From Streptomyces sp. NBC_01233 (GTDB lineage Bacteria; Actinomycetota; Actinomycetes; Streptomycetales; Streptomycetaceae): 64,000 bases of DNA. The stretch spans positions 6,545 through 70,544 of the forward strand of contig NZ_CP108515.1 in the NCBI RefSeq assembly GCF_035989305.1, in the 5' to 3' direction. The notes under the pieces were generated by a model. The model had not been told where the DNA came from. It ran no database searches and worked only from the letters and a program-made list of their open reading frames with translations. This document shows positions 26,034 to 34,150 of this stretch, in pieces (position 1 is the stretch's first letter; each line of letters begins with the position of its first letter). The position numbers and the translations under genes are program-made.

Positions 26034-26246
26034 GAGCCCCTGTCACAGGGCCCCGCGGTTCGTGGGCAGGACGTCGGCCGTTGTCAGCGACCGGGGTCTC
26101 GCTAGGTGGTGGCCCTTGTCAAAGGGGCCGACCCGCTTGTCAAAGGCGGGGTAGTGCTAGTGGAGAAGTGGCTCGATGAGCCGAAGCTCGGAACCGGGTC
26201 TCAAGCCGGGACCGAGCAGCCGATCCGGGGTGTCAAGCCCGGTCGG
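26034..26246. repeat. Cluster of hairpins sharing a TGTCA or CTCAA core
   Basis: Five short inverted repeats in about 210 bases: near 26038 (CCCTGTCACAGGG), 26111 (GGCCCTTGTCAAAGGGGCC), 26132 (CCCGCTTGTCAAAGGCGGG), 26186-26217 (outer arms GCTCGG and CCGAGC), and 26220-26246 (CCGGGGTGTCAAGCCCGG core). The loops are nearly identical while the stems vary. No coding frame explains this. Confidence 0.45.
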
Positions 26247-26374
26247 AGAGAAGGGCCGCGCGAGGCCGAGTGGATTGTCAGTCCGCTCTTCTGGCGCGCG
26301 GCCGGTGGCGTCACGTCACCCCGACCCCCTCGAAACCGAAGGCGGAGTCGGCGTGCCCGAAACCGAGCACGAGG

Positions 26375-26641
26375 TCAGTGCTCACCTGGCGCCTCCTCTA
26401 CGGCAGCCGGGTGGTCTTGGGCCAGCTGACGAAGGAAACTGGCGTACTTCAGACGATTGTTGCGGTGGGGCTGGGTGAGCCCTGCCTCCCACCGTGCGAC
26501 GGCGACACGCTGGACACCGATGGCCTCAGCGACTTCCGCCTGAGTGAGGCCCCCGGCGACGCGAAGCTGCTGTCGCACGCGAGGAGGGGGAAGCGTGTCG
26601 GCATCCACCAAGGCATCGATTCGACGCATCGGATCCGGCAT
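26375..26641 (-). CDS. Xre-type HTH protein related to the Tap N-terminus
   Basis: An 88-aa protein from ATG 26641, chosen for the GGAGG five bases upstream. It matches the first 80 residues of Tap in order: LPPPRVRQQLRVAGGLTQ, then AEAIGVQRVAVARWEAG, then YASFLRQLAQDHP. It consists of the DNA-binding domain alone, so it probably acts as a repressor, perhaps of Tap-regulated promoters. Divergent from the HAD-like gene. A further homologue lies at 35023. Confidence 0.75.
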   Translation of the reverse strand: MPDPMRRIDALVDADTLPPPRVRQQLRVAGGLTQAEVAEAIGVQRVAVARWEAGLTQPHRNNRLKYASFLRQLAQDHPAAVEEAPGEH

Positions 26642-26755
26642 TCCAGCCTCCATCTCAGGCAGCGTATCGTGAAAAGATACACCACGTGATCTAGATTCGG
26701 GATGCGCTGTTGCCGCGAACTGGCTTCTGCAGCTGGCCCGGTAGGGTCCGTGCTC

Positions 26756-27442
26756 ATGCCCCGCCTCGCACTCTTCGATCTGGACGGCACGCTGGCCGAC
26801 CGGCAGTCGGCACTCAGCGACGCCGTGACCCGCCTGCGCCGCACCCATGCCCTTACTGCGGGCGCGGAGCAATGGCTGCGCACTGAACTGGCCGACCGAG
26901 CGAATGTCGCCGACTTCGCCCGACTGCGAGCGACCTTCGCCCTGGAGGTGTCCGCGGCGCAGCTGTGGCAGGAGTACGTCGGACTTATGGCGGCTGCCAG
27001 CTCCTGCCGTCCCGAAGTCCTCGAGGGCCTGGCCCATCTGCGAGCGTCCGGGTGGACGGTCGGCATCGTCACCAACGGTGCCAGCGACATCCAGCGCGCG
27101 AAACTCACAGCGACTGGCCTCGCTGACCTGGTCGACGGCGTCGCGGTCTCGGGCGACCTGGAGATCCGTAAGCCGGAGCCGAAGGTCAGCCTCACGAAGA
27201 AGCCCAAGCCCGGCACCACCGGGGCCGGTACGGCTCCGAAGGTGAACCTGCGCAAGAAGGCCCGCGACGCCGACCGCCTCAACACCGAACTGGCAGGCCG
27301 CGCCGCCCTCGTCATCCCCGGCTTCACCGTCACCGCGCAGAACGCCGCGTTCGACGTCAGCGACCACGAGAGCTACACCGACCCGCACGGCGCCGACGTC
27401 ACCGCGCTCCTCGCCGCCGCCGTCGCGGGGGTGAGCGAGTGA
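26756..27442 (+). CDS. HAD-like hydrolase N-terminus fused to unrelated C-terminus
   Basis: A 228-aa protein from ATG 26756. Residues 1-140 are a HAD phosphatase cap and core: motif I LFDLDGTLAD, motif II in GIVTNGASD, motif III Lys in EIRKPEP. The motif IV acidic pair that should follow is absent; instead KVSLTKKPKPGTTGAGTAPK, then KVNLRKKARDADRLN, leads into a different C-terminal domain ending TALLAAAVAG. The frame is continuous, so it is an in-frame chimera, possibly inactive as a phosphatase. Its stop overlaps the next gene (GTGA). Confidence 0.62.
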   Translation: MPRLALFDLDGTLADRQSALSDAVTRLRRTHALTAGAEQWLRTELADRANVADFARLRATFALEVSAAQLWQEYVGLMAAASSCRPEVLEGLAHLRASGWTVGIVTNGASDIQRAKLTATGLADLVDGVAVSGDLEIRKPEPKVSLTKKPKPGTTGAGTAPKVNLRKKARDADRLNTELAGRAALVIPGFTVTAQNAAFDVSDHESYTDPHGADVTALLAAAVAGVSE

Positions 27443-27968
27443 CCACCACCGACCTGTACGAGATCGCGACCAGCGAGGGCGACGACGGCACCCCGCACCC
27501 CGTCGAACAGATATGGACTCCCTGCGCCGACGACGCAGCCGACAGCGGGTTCATCGCCCACCGCGACCTCCGCATCACCGGGATCGACAACCCCACCGAC
27601 GACCACCTCTACCCGTCGCGTTCCTCGCGCTCGGACACCAGCGGTGGACCGACGTCATCGAGGCCGCCGCCGCGTACATGGCCCGGACCCACGGCTGGCG
27701 GAACCTTCACCTCTACCCCGGCGACGACCCCTCCGTACTCATCCCCCTCATTCCCCGCGCGGTCCACACCCACGGCGTCTTCTTACGGCACCCGCACCCG
27801 GACCACGGCTGCGGATGCGAGTGGGACGACACCTGGCGCATGGTCTGGACACCCGAAACCGAACCCGGGGCTGTGCCGGTAACCGCCCTGTGGCACCCCG
27901 CCGCACAGGCGACCGCCGCCGGCATCCCTAACCCTGACCATGGCGCGCCCGCGACCTGGGCGGCCTGA
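27439..27968 (+). pseudogene. Frameshifted hypothetical gene
   Basis: Starts at a GTG overlapping the previous stop and reads protein-like to DNPTDDHLYP at about 27615. There the coding quality moves to another frame (VAFLALGHQRWTDVIEAAAA, then CGCEWDDTWRMVWTPETEPG), which runs to 27968. Joining the two gives one continuous protein of about 175 aa. Either a real frameshift or a sequencing error; no slippery site is obvious. Family unknown. Confidence 0.6.
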
Positions 27969-28020
27969 CATGAAGGCCCGACTCCTCCGTGATCACCTGC
28001 GGGGGAGCCGGGCCTTCATG
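27969..28020. terminator. Hairpin terminator
   Basis: 12-bp arms (CATGAAGGCCCG and its complement) directly after the preceding gene, with a partly paired 28-base interior. Confidence 0.75.
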
Positions 28021-28126
28021 TGTTTCACGACGAGTCGGGCCCCTGCCGGAGCGCGCGAAAGACGGGATGAGCATCCCGACTTGCTGCGCATTCGAAGAGG
28101 TCACCTTGGGACGGCGAGCCCCGCAT

Positions 28127-28144
28127 GTTTTACGGCCGTAAAAC
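28127..28144. promoter_or_regulatory. parS-like palindrome, copy 1
   Basis: Perfect 18-bp palindrome GTTTTACGGCCGTAAAAC upstream of parA. Identical copies lie at 28198 and inside parB at 29869. The layout resembles the chromosomal parS (a palindrome starting GTTTC), so it is the likely ParB-binding site. Confidence 0.68.
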
Positions 28145-28197
28145 TCGCCGAGCGCGACCGCCCCCTGGGGCAGTCAGGCCGTCGCCCACCGCACGAG

Positions 28198-28215
28198 GTT
28201 TTACGGCCGTAAAAC
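28198..28215. promoter_or_regulatory. parS-like palindrome, copy 2
   Basis: Second identical 18-bp palindrome, 71 bp from copy 1 and about 105 bases before the parA start; symmetry extends one base further on each side. Probably part of the centromere and may also autoregulate the parAB promoter. Confidence 0.68.
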
Positions 28216-28319
28216 CACGGCGCTCCGCACGCCCTGATGGATGCTCTCTGATCATCTGAGAGGATGCTTCCCGTCCATCCGAAGTACCGGGTTCCCGGGA
28301 AGTAGTCGGAGAGAAGTAC

Positions 28320-29072
28320 ATGCCCTACATCACCGTGCTCTTGAACCGTAAGGGCGGGGTCGGCAAGTCACTCTTGTCGGTCAACCTCGCTGCGGTCTAC
28401 GCAGACATCCTCGGCTGCGATGGCGCCGAGACCGCAGCTGGCCCGTCCGTAGCGGTCGTCTCAATAGACCCCCAGGGCACCAGCATCGAACATGCCGAGA
28501 AGGTGAGGAAGGCCGGCAGGCCCGTCCCCTTCCGCGTGGTCGATGCCAGCCAGAGCCTCGAGAAGCTGCGCCGTCTGCGCAGCGCCAAGGCCGACATCAT
28601 CATCGTCGACACCCCCGGCTTCATGCCGCTGAAGGCAGAGGACGAAGAGGACGAGTCCATCGATCCTCTCGGTGACGGAACCACCGGAGACTCGCTCCGG
28701 GCGGTCCTCGATGTCGCCGACGACGTCATCGTCCCCCTTGAAGCAGAGGGATCCGCCTTCACCCCGACCAGGGTCACCGTGGAGCGCGTCCTCATTCCCC
28801 GCCAGATCCCCTATGGGGTCGTCGTCAACAACTGGGACCCCCGAGACGGCACCGCAGACCGCGACCGCACCATCAGCCTCGCTCAGCGCAGAGGCTGGGA
28901 GCTGTTCAACGCCACCGTCCGTCACTACAAGCCGCACACCCGCGGCATCACCAACGGGCGGTTCTGCACCCAGTACGAGTCCAACCACATCGCCACCAAG
29001 GCCAAGCAGGACTTCGTGTCCCTCGCCCTGGAACACCAGCTCCGCCGCCAGAAGTACACAGGAGGCCGGTGA
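28320..29072 (+). CDS. parA: ParA-family partition ATPase
   Basis: A 250-aa protein with a deviant Walker A box near the N-terminus (LNRKGGVGKSLLSVNLA), Walker A' in VSIDPQGTS and Walker B in DIIIVDTPGFM. The length and lack of an N-terminal HTH fit a small ParA. An acidic insert (AEDEEDESIDPL) follows Walker B. It overlaps the parB start and sits just after two parS-like palindromes. It should drive active segregation of the replicon by ATP-dependent DNA binding. Confidence 0.9.
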   Translation: MPYITVLLNRKGGVGKSLLSVNLAAVYADILGCDGAETAAGPSVAVVSIDPQGTSIEHAEKVRKAGRPVPFRVVDASQSLEKLRRLRSAKADIIIVDTPGFMPLKAEDEEDESIDPLGDGTTGDSLRAVLDVADDVIVPLEAEGSAFTPTRVTVERVLIPRQIPYGVVVNNWDPRDGTADRDRTISLAQRRGWELFNATVRHYKPHTRGITNGRFCTQYESNHIATKAKQDFVSLALEHQLRRQKYTGGR

Positions 29073-30268
29073 TGGCCAAGCACGATGAGTTCGACGACTT
29101 CTTCGGCGACGAAGATGACACCCCAGTCGTCGACACCCGAGCCGACGGCCGCCTGCTCCGCGTCCCCCTCCGCCGGCTTGCCCCCAACCTGGTCAATCCG
29201 CGTATCGACTTCGGGACCGAAGCCGAGCTGATCGACCTCGGCAAGAGCCTGCTGCGCCGCCAGATCCAGGCATGCCCCGCCGTCAGCCGCAGCGCCTACC
29301 TGAAACTGTGGTCCGACCACGCGGAGCGGATCGGTGACGTCGACTACGTCCTCGTCACCGGTGAGCGCCGATACCGTGGAGCCACGGCCGCCGGCAGCCC
29401 CACCTTGAACTGTGTTGTCGACGACGGCTTGGCCAAAGACCGCAAGACGTTCATGGAGGCCGTGGTCTCCGAAAACGTCGACCGGCAGAACTTCAACCCC
29501 ATAGAAGAGGCATACGCAGTCCAATCCCTGGTTGCCGAGTTCGGCTCCAACCGCGCTGTAGCCCAGCACTTCGAACGGGTCGACGGCTGGGTCACCCAGC
29601 GCATACTCCTCACCCACCTGGCCCCCGAAGCCCAAGACCTGGTCCGGACGAAAGCCATGCCGCTCGACGCCGCGCGGTCGCTGGGCAAGCTGGCCAGAGA
29701 CAACGCCTGGGACGGCCCGAAGCAGCTCTCATGGTGGGAAGACGAGCAGAAGCAGCGGGCGACCACATCTGCCGAACGATCGGCAGCCAAGAAGGCCAGC
29801 AAGGCGTCTGCCATTCCCAAGCCGCTGACCGGCGTGAAGCCTGCCGGGACCGAGCAGGAGGCCGATCAGTTTTACGGCCGTAAAACTGTCTCGACTGGTA
29901 CCGCCCCAGGCGTACCTCAAGTAGCGGCGCAGCCAGCACCCATCAACTCAGGCGGTGAGGGAGCGGGACCCCGAGCATCGGACGAATCGACGCACCAGAA
30001 CCGCGTACCTGACCCCCGGCCCGCTGGGCACGAAGTTGCGACTGCGGGGGTGACATCAGACGGCCCATGGCACAGCGGCGCTGCGTTGATGGACGCCGCC
30101 GTCGAGCGCCTTTCCCCGTCTGAACGCAGCAAGTTCATCCTCCGCTACTTCCAGGTCAGCAGTGGGGTCGACGCGGTCATCGAGGACATGAGGGGCACGC
30201 TGACCGTCGAGGATCGAAGCTCACTCGCCGTCATCCTGGAGCAGATCGCAAACGGACTCCTCAGATAG
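29072..30268 (+). CDS. parB: ParB-family partition protein
   Basis: A 398-aa protein from ATG 29072, with GGAGG eight bases upstream and overlap with the parA stop. The N-terminal ParB/Srx domain includes LVTGERRYRGATAAG (the CTP-binding GxRRxR box) and ENVDRQNFNPIEEAYAVQSL; a central HTH follows (SNRAVAQHFERVDGWVTQR). Residues about 225-330 are a variable linker, and the C-terminal 60 residues are the likely dimer domain. A third parS-like palindrome lies within codons about 266-272. Confidence 0.9.
   Translation: MAKHDEFDDFFGDEDDTPVVDTRADGRLLRVPLRRLAPNLVNPRIDFGTEAELIDLGKSLLRRQIQACPAVSRSAYLKLWSDHAERIGDVDYVLVTGERRYRGATAAGSPTLNCVVDDGLAKDRKTFMEAVVSENVDRQNFNPIEEAYAVQSLVAEFGSNRAVAQHFERVDGWVTQRILLTHLAPEAQDLVRTKAMPLDAARSLGKLARDNAWDGPKQLSWWEDEQKQRATTSAERSAAKKASKASAIPKPLTGVKPAGTEQEADQFYGRKTVSTGTAPGVPQVAAQPAPINSGGEGAGPRASDESTHQNRVPDPRPAGHEVATAGVTSDGPWHSGAALMDAAVERLSPSERSKFILRYFQVSSGVDAVIEDMRGTLTVEDRSSLAVILEQIANGLLR
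29869..29886. promoter_or_regulatory. parS-like palindrome, copy 3, inside parB
   Basis: Third identical 18-bp palindrome, located in the linker-coding part of parB, with symmetry extending to 22 bp. In frame it encodes FYGRK-type residues, so the site is accommodated in a flexible part of the protein. Confidence 0.65.
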
Positions 30269-30349
30269 CTCCAGGGGCCGACCAAGGGCCTGCGTGGTAT
30301 CCGCGAACGCTCCTAGGAACCGGCTGCGCAGCGCGCAACACGGAGGCCC

Positions 30350-30944
30350 TCAGGGTGAGGCTGACGGTGACCCGTCCGGAGGCGAGGACCCGGGCGTACG
30401 TTCCAGGCCCGCAGGCGGCCAGGGCCACCGCGAGTGAGGCCGCGGCCGTCTCGGCCGGCCCTGCACCCCAGCGGGTTCGTCCTCGGCTGCGGGTGCCTGG
30501 CGAGGGAGTCCGAGGCGGGCGGCGAGGAGCACGGCGAGGGCCTGGGCGGCAGCCGCGTTCAGCGTGACGGTCACCAGGGCGGCCCCGAACTGGTGGACAC
30601 GGTGCCGGGTCAGACCACGGGCAGTGGGCGCCTGGCGCAGCGCCGCACTCGCTCCGGCCGCCGCTCTGCCACCGGCGGCGTCGCCCGGCTTGGTTCCGGC
30701 CCCGGCCTGTTCGGCGCGCTCCACGACGGCGGCCGCCGCCACAGGCACGACCGCGAGGATCTCCGCGCACTCAGGGTCGAGCTGGGCGAGCGCACCGGCC
30801 AGGATCCCGAGGGCGGCGGCCACGTCCTCCACCGCGCCCACGCTCCACCGCGACGGGGTCGGCGGCGTCGGCCAGCGTGCACGCCGCGACGACGGCCTCC
30901 TCCGCCAGCACCTCCACGTGGCCCGGCTCGGTCGTCAGCTTCAT
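30350..30944 (-). pseudogene. Frameshifted hypothetical gene
   Basis: From ATG 30944 the frame reads MKLTTEPGHVEVLAEEAVVA and DAADPVAVE, then coding quality jumps frame at about 30845 to GAVEDVAAALGILAGALAQL, continuing through ILAVVPVAAAAVVERAEQAG. The sequence at the junction (GTGGAGCGTGGGC) could result from loss between short GTGGAGC repeats. Helical, Ala-rich protein of unknown family. Confidence 0.4.
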
Positions 30945-31065
30945 GTTCCGCCCAACGAGATGTGACCGCGCAAGGTCGTGCGCGCTGATCACATGATGAC
31001 GCCCGCGACACCGCTGGCCGTGCCAGGTCGCGGGGGCACCGGGCAGCCCGTAGACCGGACGTAAG

Positions 31066-31770
31066 GTGCTTCGGCCGCCGGTGGAACCGATGCTGGCGCA
31101 GGCCCGCGACATGGTGCCCGCGCCTGGCGCGCTGCCCGGTGAGCTGCGGTTCCAGCAGAAGTTCGACGGCTGCCGGGCGATCGTCTTCACACCGTGGCCG
31201 GCGCCCGGCCTGCTGCTGGTGCAGTCCCGCCGCGGCAGCCTCCTGCACAGCCGCTTCCCTGATCTCGTGGCCGCGGCCGCAGACCTGCCCGACGGACCGG
31301 TCCTCGATGGCGAGCTGATCGTGTGGGCTGAGGGCCAGATGCCGTTCGAGGCTCTCCAACGGCGAGCGGTCTCCGGCGGCCGCACCGCCGCCCGCCTCGC
31401 CGCAGAGGCGTCGGCACACTTCATCGTCTTCGACATCCTTCAGATCGACGGCCAGGAGCTGCTGCACATCCCTTACGGCACCGTGCGAGGACCGCAGACG
31501 CTCGTGCTGGGCCGCCTCGACGAGACCGGGGCGCTGCGGCCGGTCGGCCGCAGTACGCAGCTTCGGCCAGATGCGGCGCGCGACCTGGCCGAGCGGCTGA
31601 CGCTGGCATGGCCCGGGCATCCGTGGGAGGGCGTGCGGTTCACGACCTCATGGGGGTCGCGCACCCCGCTCGAGGTCGTGCTGGTCGATCCCACGCAGGT
31701 CGCCGAGATCATGGTGGACACGGCACTCCGGACTCAATCGAGCCACCGGGAAGCCAACCCGGCGAGGTAG
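31066..31770 (+). pseudogene. ATP-dependent DNA ligase with internal deletion
   Basis: A 234-aa frame. The N-terminal nucleotidyltransferase part is clear: motif I FQQKFDGCRAIVF (adenylated Lys), then VLDGELIVW (motif III). After LLHIPYGTVRG the expected stretch containing motif IV (EGxVxK) is missing, and the sequence resumes with an OB-domain-like end (TLVLGRLDETGALRPVG, PWEGVRFTTSWG). About 100 residues appear deleted in frame, so sealing activity is unlikely. Confidence 0.7.
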
Positions 31771-32021
31771 GAGAGGGACAACGCTGTCGCGGTGATCTGG
31801 AATCCGATGGTCCCTCCGGCCCAGTGGGCAGACAAGGCCGTGGCGGAAGCCACCCAGATGCTCGAACACCAGCTGCAGCCGACCAAGCTGGCGAGTTTGG
31901 AATCGTCGCCGAAACGGCCGGCCACCCAGGAGCGGAACCCCGCCGCGAGTGTGTCCTTGGTGATGAATCTGGTGATGCGGCACGTCGTGCCGAGGGAAAG
32001 GAGAAACTCCACAAGGGTCAT
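31734..32021 (-). CDS. DUF1360-like small membrane protein
   Basis: A 95-aa protein from ATG 32021 (GTG 32030 also possible). RITRFITKDTLAAGFRSWVA, followed by LASLVGCSWCSSIWVASATA and a terminal hydrophobic helix, fits the DUF1360 pattern: a Thr/Arg-rich start, a C-x-W-C-x-S-x-W motif and two membrane helices. This family is common in phages. It follows the 49-aa gene by 39 bases and overlaps the decayed ligase gene tail to tail. Confidence 0.7.
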   Translation of the reverse strand: MTLVEFLLSLGTTCRITRFITKDTLAAGFRSWVAGRFGDDSKLASLVGCSWCSSIWVASATALSAHWAGGTIGFQITATALSLSYLAGLASRWLD

Positions 32022-32060
32022 GAGATCCACCCCGTCACCGTGAGGGCACCCGGACGGTCG

Positions 32061-32210
32061 CTACTGATTGGTGATGCCAAGGCCGCCCGTGCGTTGGTTG
32101 GCCGCGTCGGCTTCTTGCCCGGTGTAGTACTGGCGCACGGTGCCGTCGGGCAGGTTCAGCTGGTAGATGACGACGGTCGGGCGGGCACCGCCGCCGCAAT
32201 TGCAGGCCAT
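32061..32210 (-). CDS. 49-aa phage-type protein (CNCGG motif)
   Basis: A short gene with an AAGGAG seven bases before ATG 32210. The protein begins MACNCGGGARPTVVIYQLN and continues LPDGTVRQYYTGQEADAANQ. This matches small proteins found in actinophage genomes beside structural genes, which start with a C-N-C-G motif and carry a G-x-x-x-x-Y-x-T/S-x-x-E-A segment (DUF7196-like, from memory). Likely cotranscribed with the DUF1360-like gene. Confidence 0.75.
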   Translation of the reverse strand: MACNCGGGARPTVVIYQLNLPDGTVRQYYTGQEADAANQRTGGLGITNQ

Positions 32211-32295
32211 GTTCCGCTCCTTGTGTGACTCCTGCGGTGAGGGGCGGCGGGCCGGTCGGCGTGCCGCCGTACCGCCCCGCCTATCCTTGTGCTCC

Positions 32296-32336
32296 AGCAG
32301 TCGTCTCCCGTACTTGCACTACGGGAGACGACTGCT
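32296..32336. terminator. Strong hairpin terminator
   Basis: Perfect 17-bp inverted repeat with a 7-base loop, about 95 bases past the stop of the minus-strand Ig-like gene and upstream of the two phage-type genes. Confidence 0.87.
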
Positions 32337-32431
32337 CTTCCGGGTCGCTCGTCAACTCATCTGCCGGCAAGCCCGGTTCACGTGAAGTCCCGTAACCTCT
32401 GCGGCCGCAGTGCGCGAGCCGGAGCCGAGCC

Positions 32432-34150
32432 TCAGGGGAAGCAGATGGACAGGGTGCTGGACGAGGAGACGCCCCCGCTGGTCGCGGTGTAGCCGGAGAA
32501 CAGCACCTGCCCGATGGTGAGGGTGGCTGTGCAGCTGGCATTGCCGCTCGCGTTGGCGACGGCGGTGCACACCACAGGGCCAGCGGGGCCGTCCAGGTGG
32601 AAGGTGACCGTAGCGCCGGGAGTCGCGCCACTCGCGCTGAAGGTGGCGGTGGCGAAGGCCCAGGGCAGCGGGGGGATGTTGAGCCGGTAGCAGGCGGGGT
32701 GTGCTGTGAGCCCCGTCGCCGCTCCCACGGTCACGGTCGTCGTGGCGGCGACACCGATGCAGGTGCAGGTGGTGGTCGCGGCGAGCACGGTGGCTGTGAC
32801 GACGGTGCTGCCGACGGGCAGCGCACTGGTGGTGGCGGTGGCCTGGCCCGCTGCGGTGGTGACGCCGACGCCGAGCGGGCCGCTGGTGGTGGCGAACAGT
32901 ACGGTCGCGCCCGGGACCGGAACACCGCCGCAGGTGATGGTGGCGGTGAGGGTCACCGGCTGGCCTGCGGCCGGGTTGGCCGGCGAGGACGACAGGGTGA
33001 CCACGCAGTCCGCCGCGGCCGTGACGGTCACGGTCGTCGTGGCGGCGACACCGATGCAGGTGCAGGTGGTGGTCGCGGCGAGCACGGTGGCTGTGACGAC
33101 GGTGCTGCCGACGGGCAGCGCACTGGTGGTGGCGGTGGCCTGGCCCGCTGCGGTGGTGACGCCGACGCCGAGCGGGCCGCTGGTGGTGGCGAACAGTACG
33201 GTCGCGCCCGGGACCGGAACACCGCCGCAGGTGATGGTGGCGGTGAGGGTCACCGGCTGGCCTGCGGCCGGGTTGGCCGGCGAGGACGACAGGGTGACCA
33301 CGCAGTCCGCCGCGGCCGTGACGGTCACGGTCGCCGTGGCGGCGACACCGATGCAGGTGCAGGTGGTGGTCGCGGCGAGCACGGTGGCTGTGACGACGGT
33401 GCTGCCGACGGGCAGCGCACTGGTGGTGGCGGTGGCCTGGCCCGCTGCGGTGGTGACGCCGACGCCGAGCGGGCCGCTGGTGGTGGCGAACAGTACGGTC
33501 GCGCCCGGGACCGGAACACCGCCGCAGGTGATGGTGGCGGTGAGGGTCACCGGCTGGCCTGCGGCCGGGTTGGCCGGCGAGGACGACAGGGTGACCACGC
33601 AGTCCGCCGCGGCCGTGACGGTCACGGTCGCCGTGGCGGCGACACCGATGCAGGTGCAGGTGGTGGTCGCGGCGAGCACGGTGGCTGTGACGACGGTGCT
33701 GCCGACGGGCAGCGCACTGGTGGTGGCGGTGGCCTGGCCCGCTGCGGTGGTGACCCCGACTCCCAGGGAGCCGCTGGTGGTGGCGAACAGTACGGTCGCG
33801 CCCGGGACCGGAACACCGCCGCAGGTGATGGTGGCGGTGAGGGTCACCGGCTGGCCTGCGGCCGGGTTGGCCGGCGAGGACGACAGGGTGACCACGCAGT
33901 CCGCCGCGGCCGTGACGGTCACGGTCGCCGTGGCGACGCCGCTTATGGCACCGGCAGCAATTACCGGGCCCGTTGTCGTCGCTGTGAAAGTGACGCTCGC
34001 ATCGCCGAGGGCGTCTGCGGTTGCCGTCTGCGGGGCCACCGCGTCGTAGGTAAAAGTGATCAGTTCTCCGGGTGCGGCACCGGTGACGGCAGCTGTGAAG
34101 GTCTGGCCCACCGCGACGGTTGCGGGGGTGAGAGTGAGAGCGAGTGCCAT
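32432..34150 (-). CDS. Ig-like tandem-repeat protein
   Basis: A 572-aa protein from ATG 34150. An N-terminal Ig-like domain (LTPATVAVGQTFTAAVTGAA) leads into four almost identical 99-aa bacterial Ig-like repeats (each with CVVTLSSSPANPAAGQPVTL and a TTTCTCIGVAATATV stretch), then a distinct C-terminal domain with its own Cys pair (TVTFHLDGPAGPVVC, TLSICFP). Each repeat has Cys residues that could form disulfides. No signal peptide or membrane anchor is visible, which is odd for such a fold; a phage-type structural or injected role is possible. Regulatory element E lies about 150 bases upstream. Confidence 0.85.
   Translation of the reverse strand: MALALTLTPATVAVGQTFTAAVTGAAPGELITFTYDAVAPQTATADALGDASVTFTATTTGPVIAAGAISGVATATVTVTAAADCVVTLSSSPANPAAGQPVTLTATITCGGVPVPGATVLFATTSGSLGVGVTTAAGQATATTSALPVGSTVVTATVLAATTTCTCIGVAATATVTVTAAADCVVTLSSSPANPAAGQPVTLTATITCGGVPVPGATVLFATTSGPLGVGVTTAAGQATATTSALPVGSTVVTATVLAATTTCTCIGVAATATVTVTAAADCVVTLSSSPANPAAGQPVTLTATITCGGVPVPGATVLFATTSGPLGVGVTTAAGQATATTSALPVGSTVVTATVLAATTTCTCIGVAATTTVTVTAAADCVVTLSSSPANPAAGQPVTLTATITCGGVPVPGATVLFATTSGPLGVGVTTAAGQATATTSALPVGSTVVTATVLAATTTCTCIGVAATTTVTVGAATGLTAHPACYRLNIPPLPWAFATATFSASGATPGATVTFHLDGPAGPVVCTAVANASGNASCTATLTIGQVLFSGYTATSGGVSSSSTLSICFP
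32728..33915 (-). repeat. Four 297-bp tandem repeats in the Ig-like gene
   Basis: Units begin near 32728, 33025, 33322 and 33619 with a period of exactly 297 bp (99 codons). Differences are few: a GTC/GCC switch near each unit start and a cluster of changes near 33752-33770 in the last unit. The near-identity points to recent amplification or ongoing homogenisation. Confidence 0.93.

Noticed and set aside
28127..28215. 18-bp palindromes considered as LexA or TetR-family operators
   Set aside because: Three identical copies flank and enter a parAB operon and follow the parS layout, which explains them better.
32728..33915. Tandem repeats considered as a CRISPR or satellite array
   Set aside because: Units are 297 bp, in frame, and encode Ig-like domains; there are no short repeats with unique spacers.
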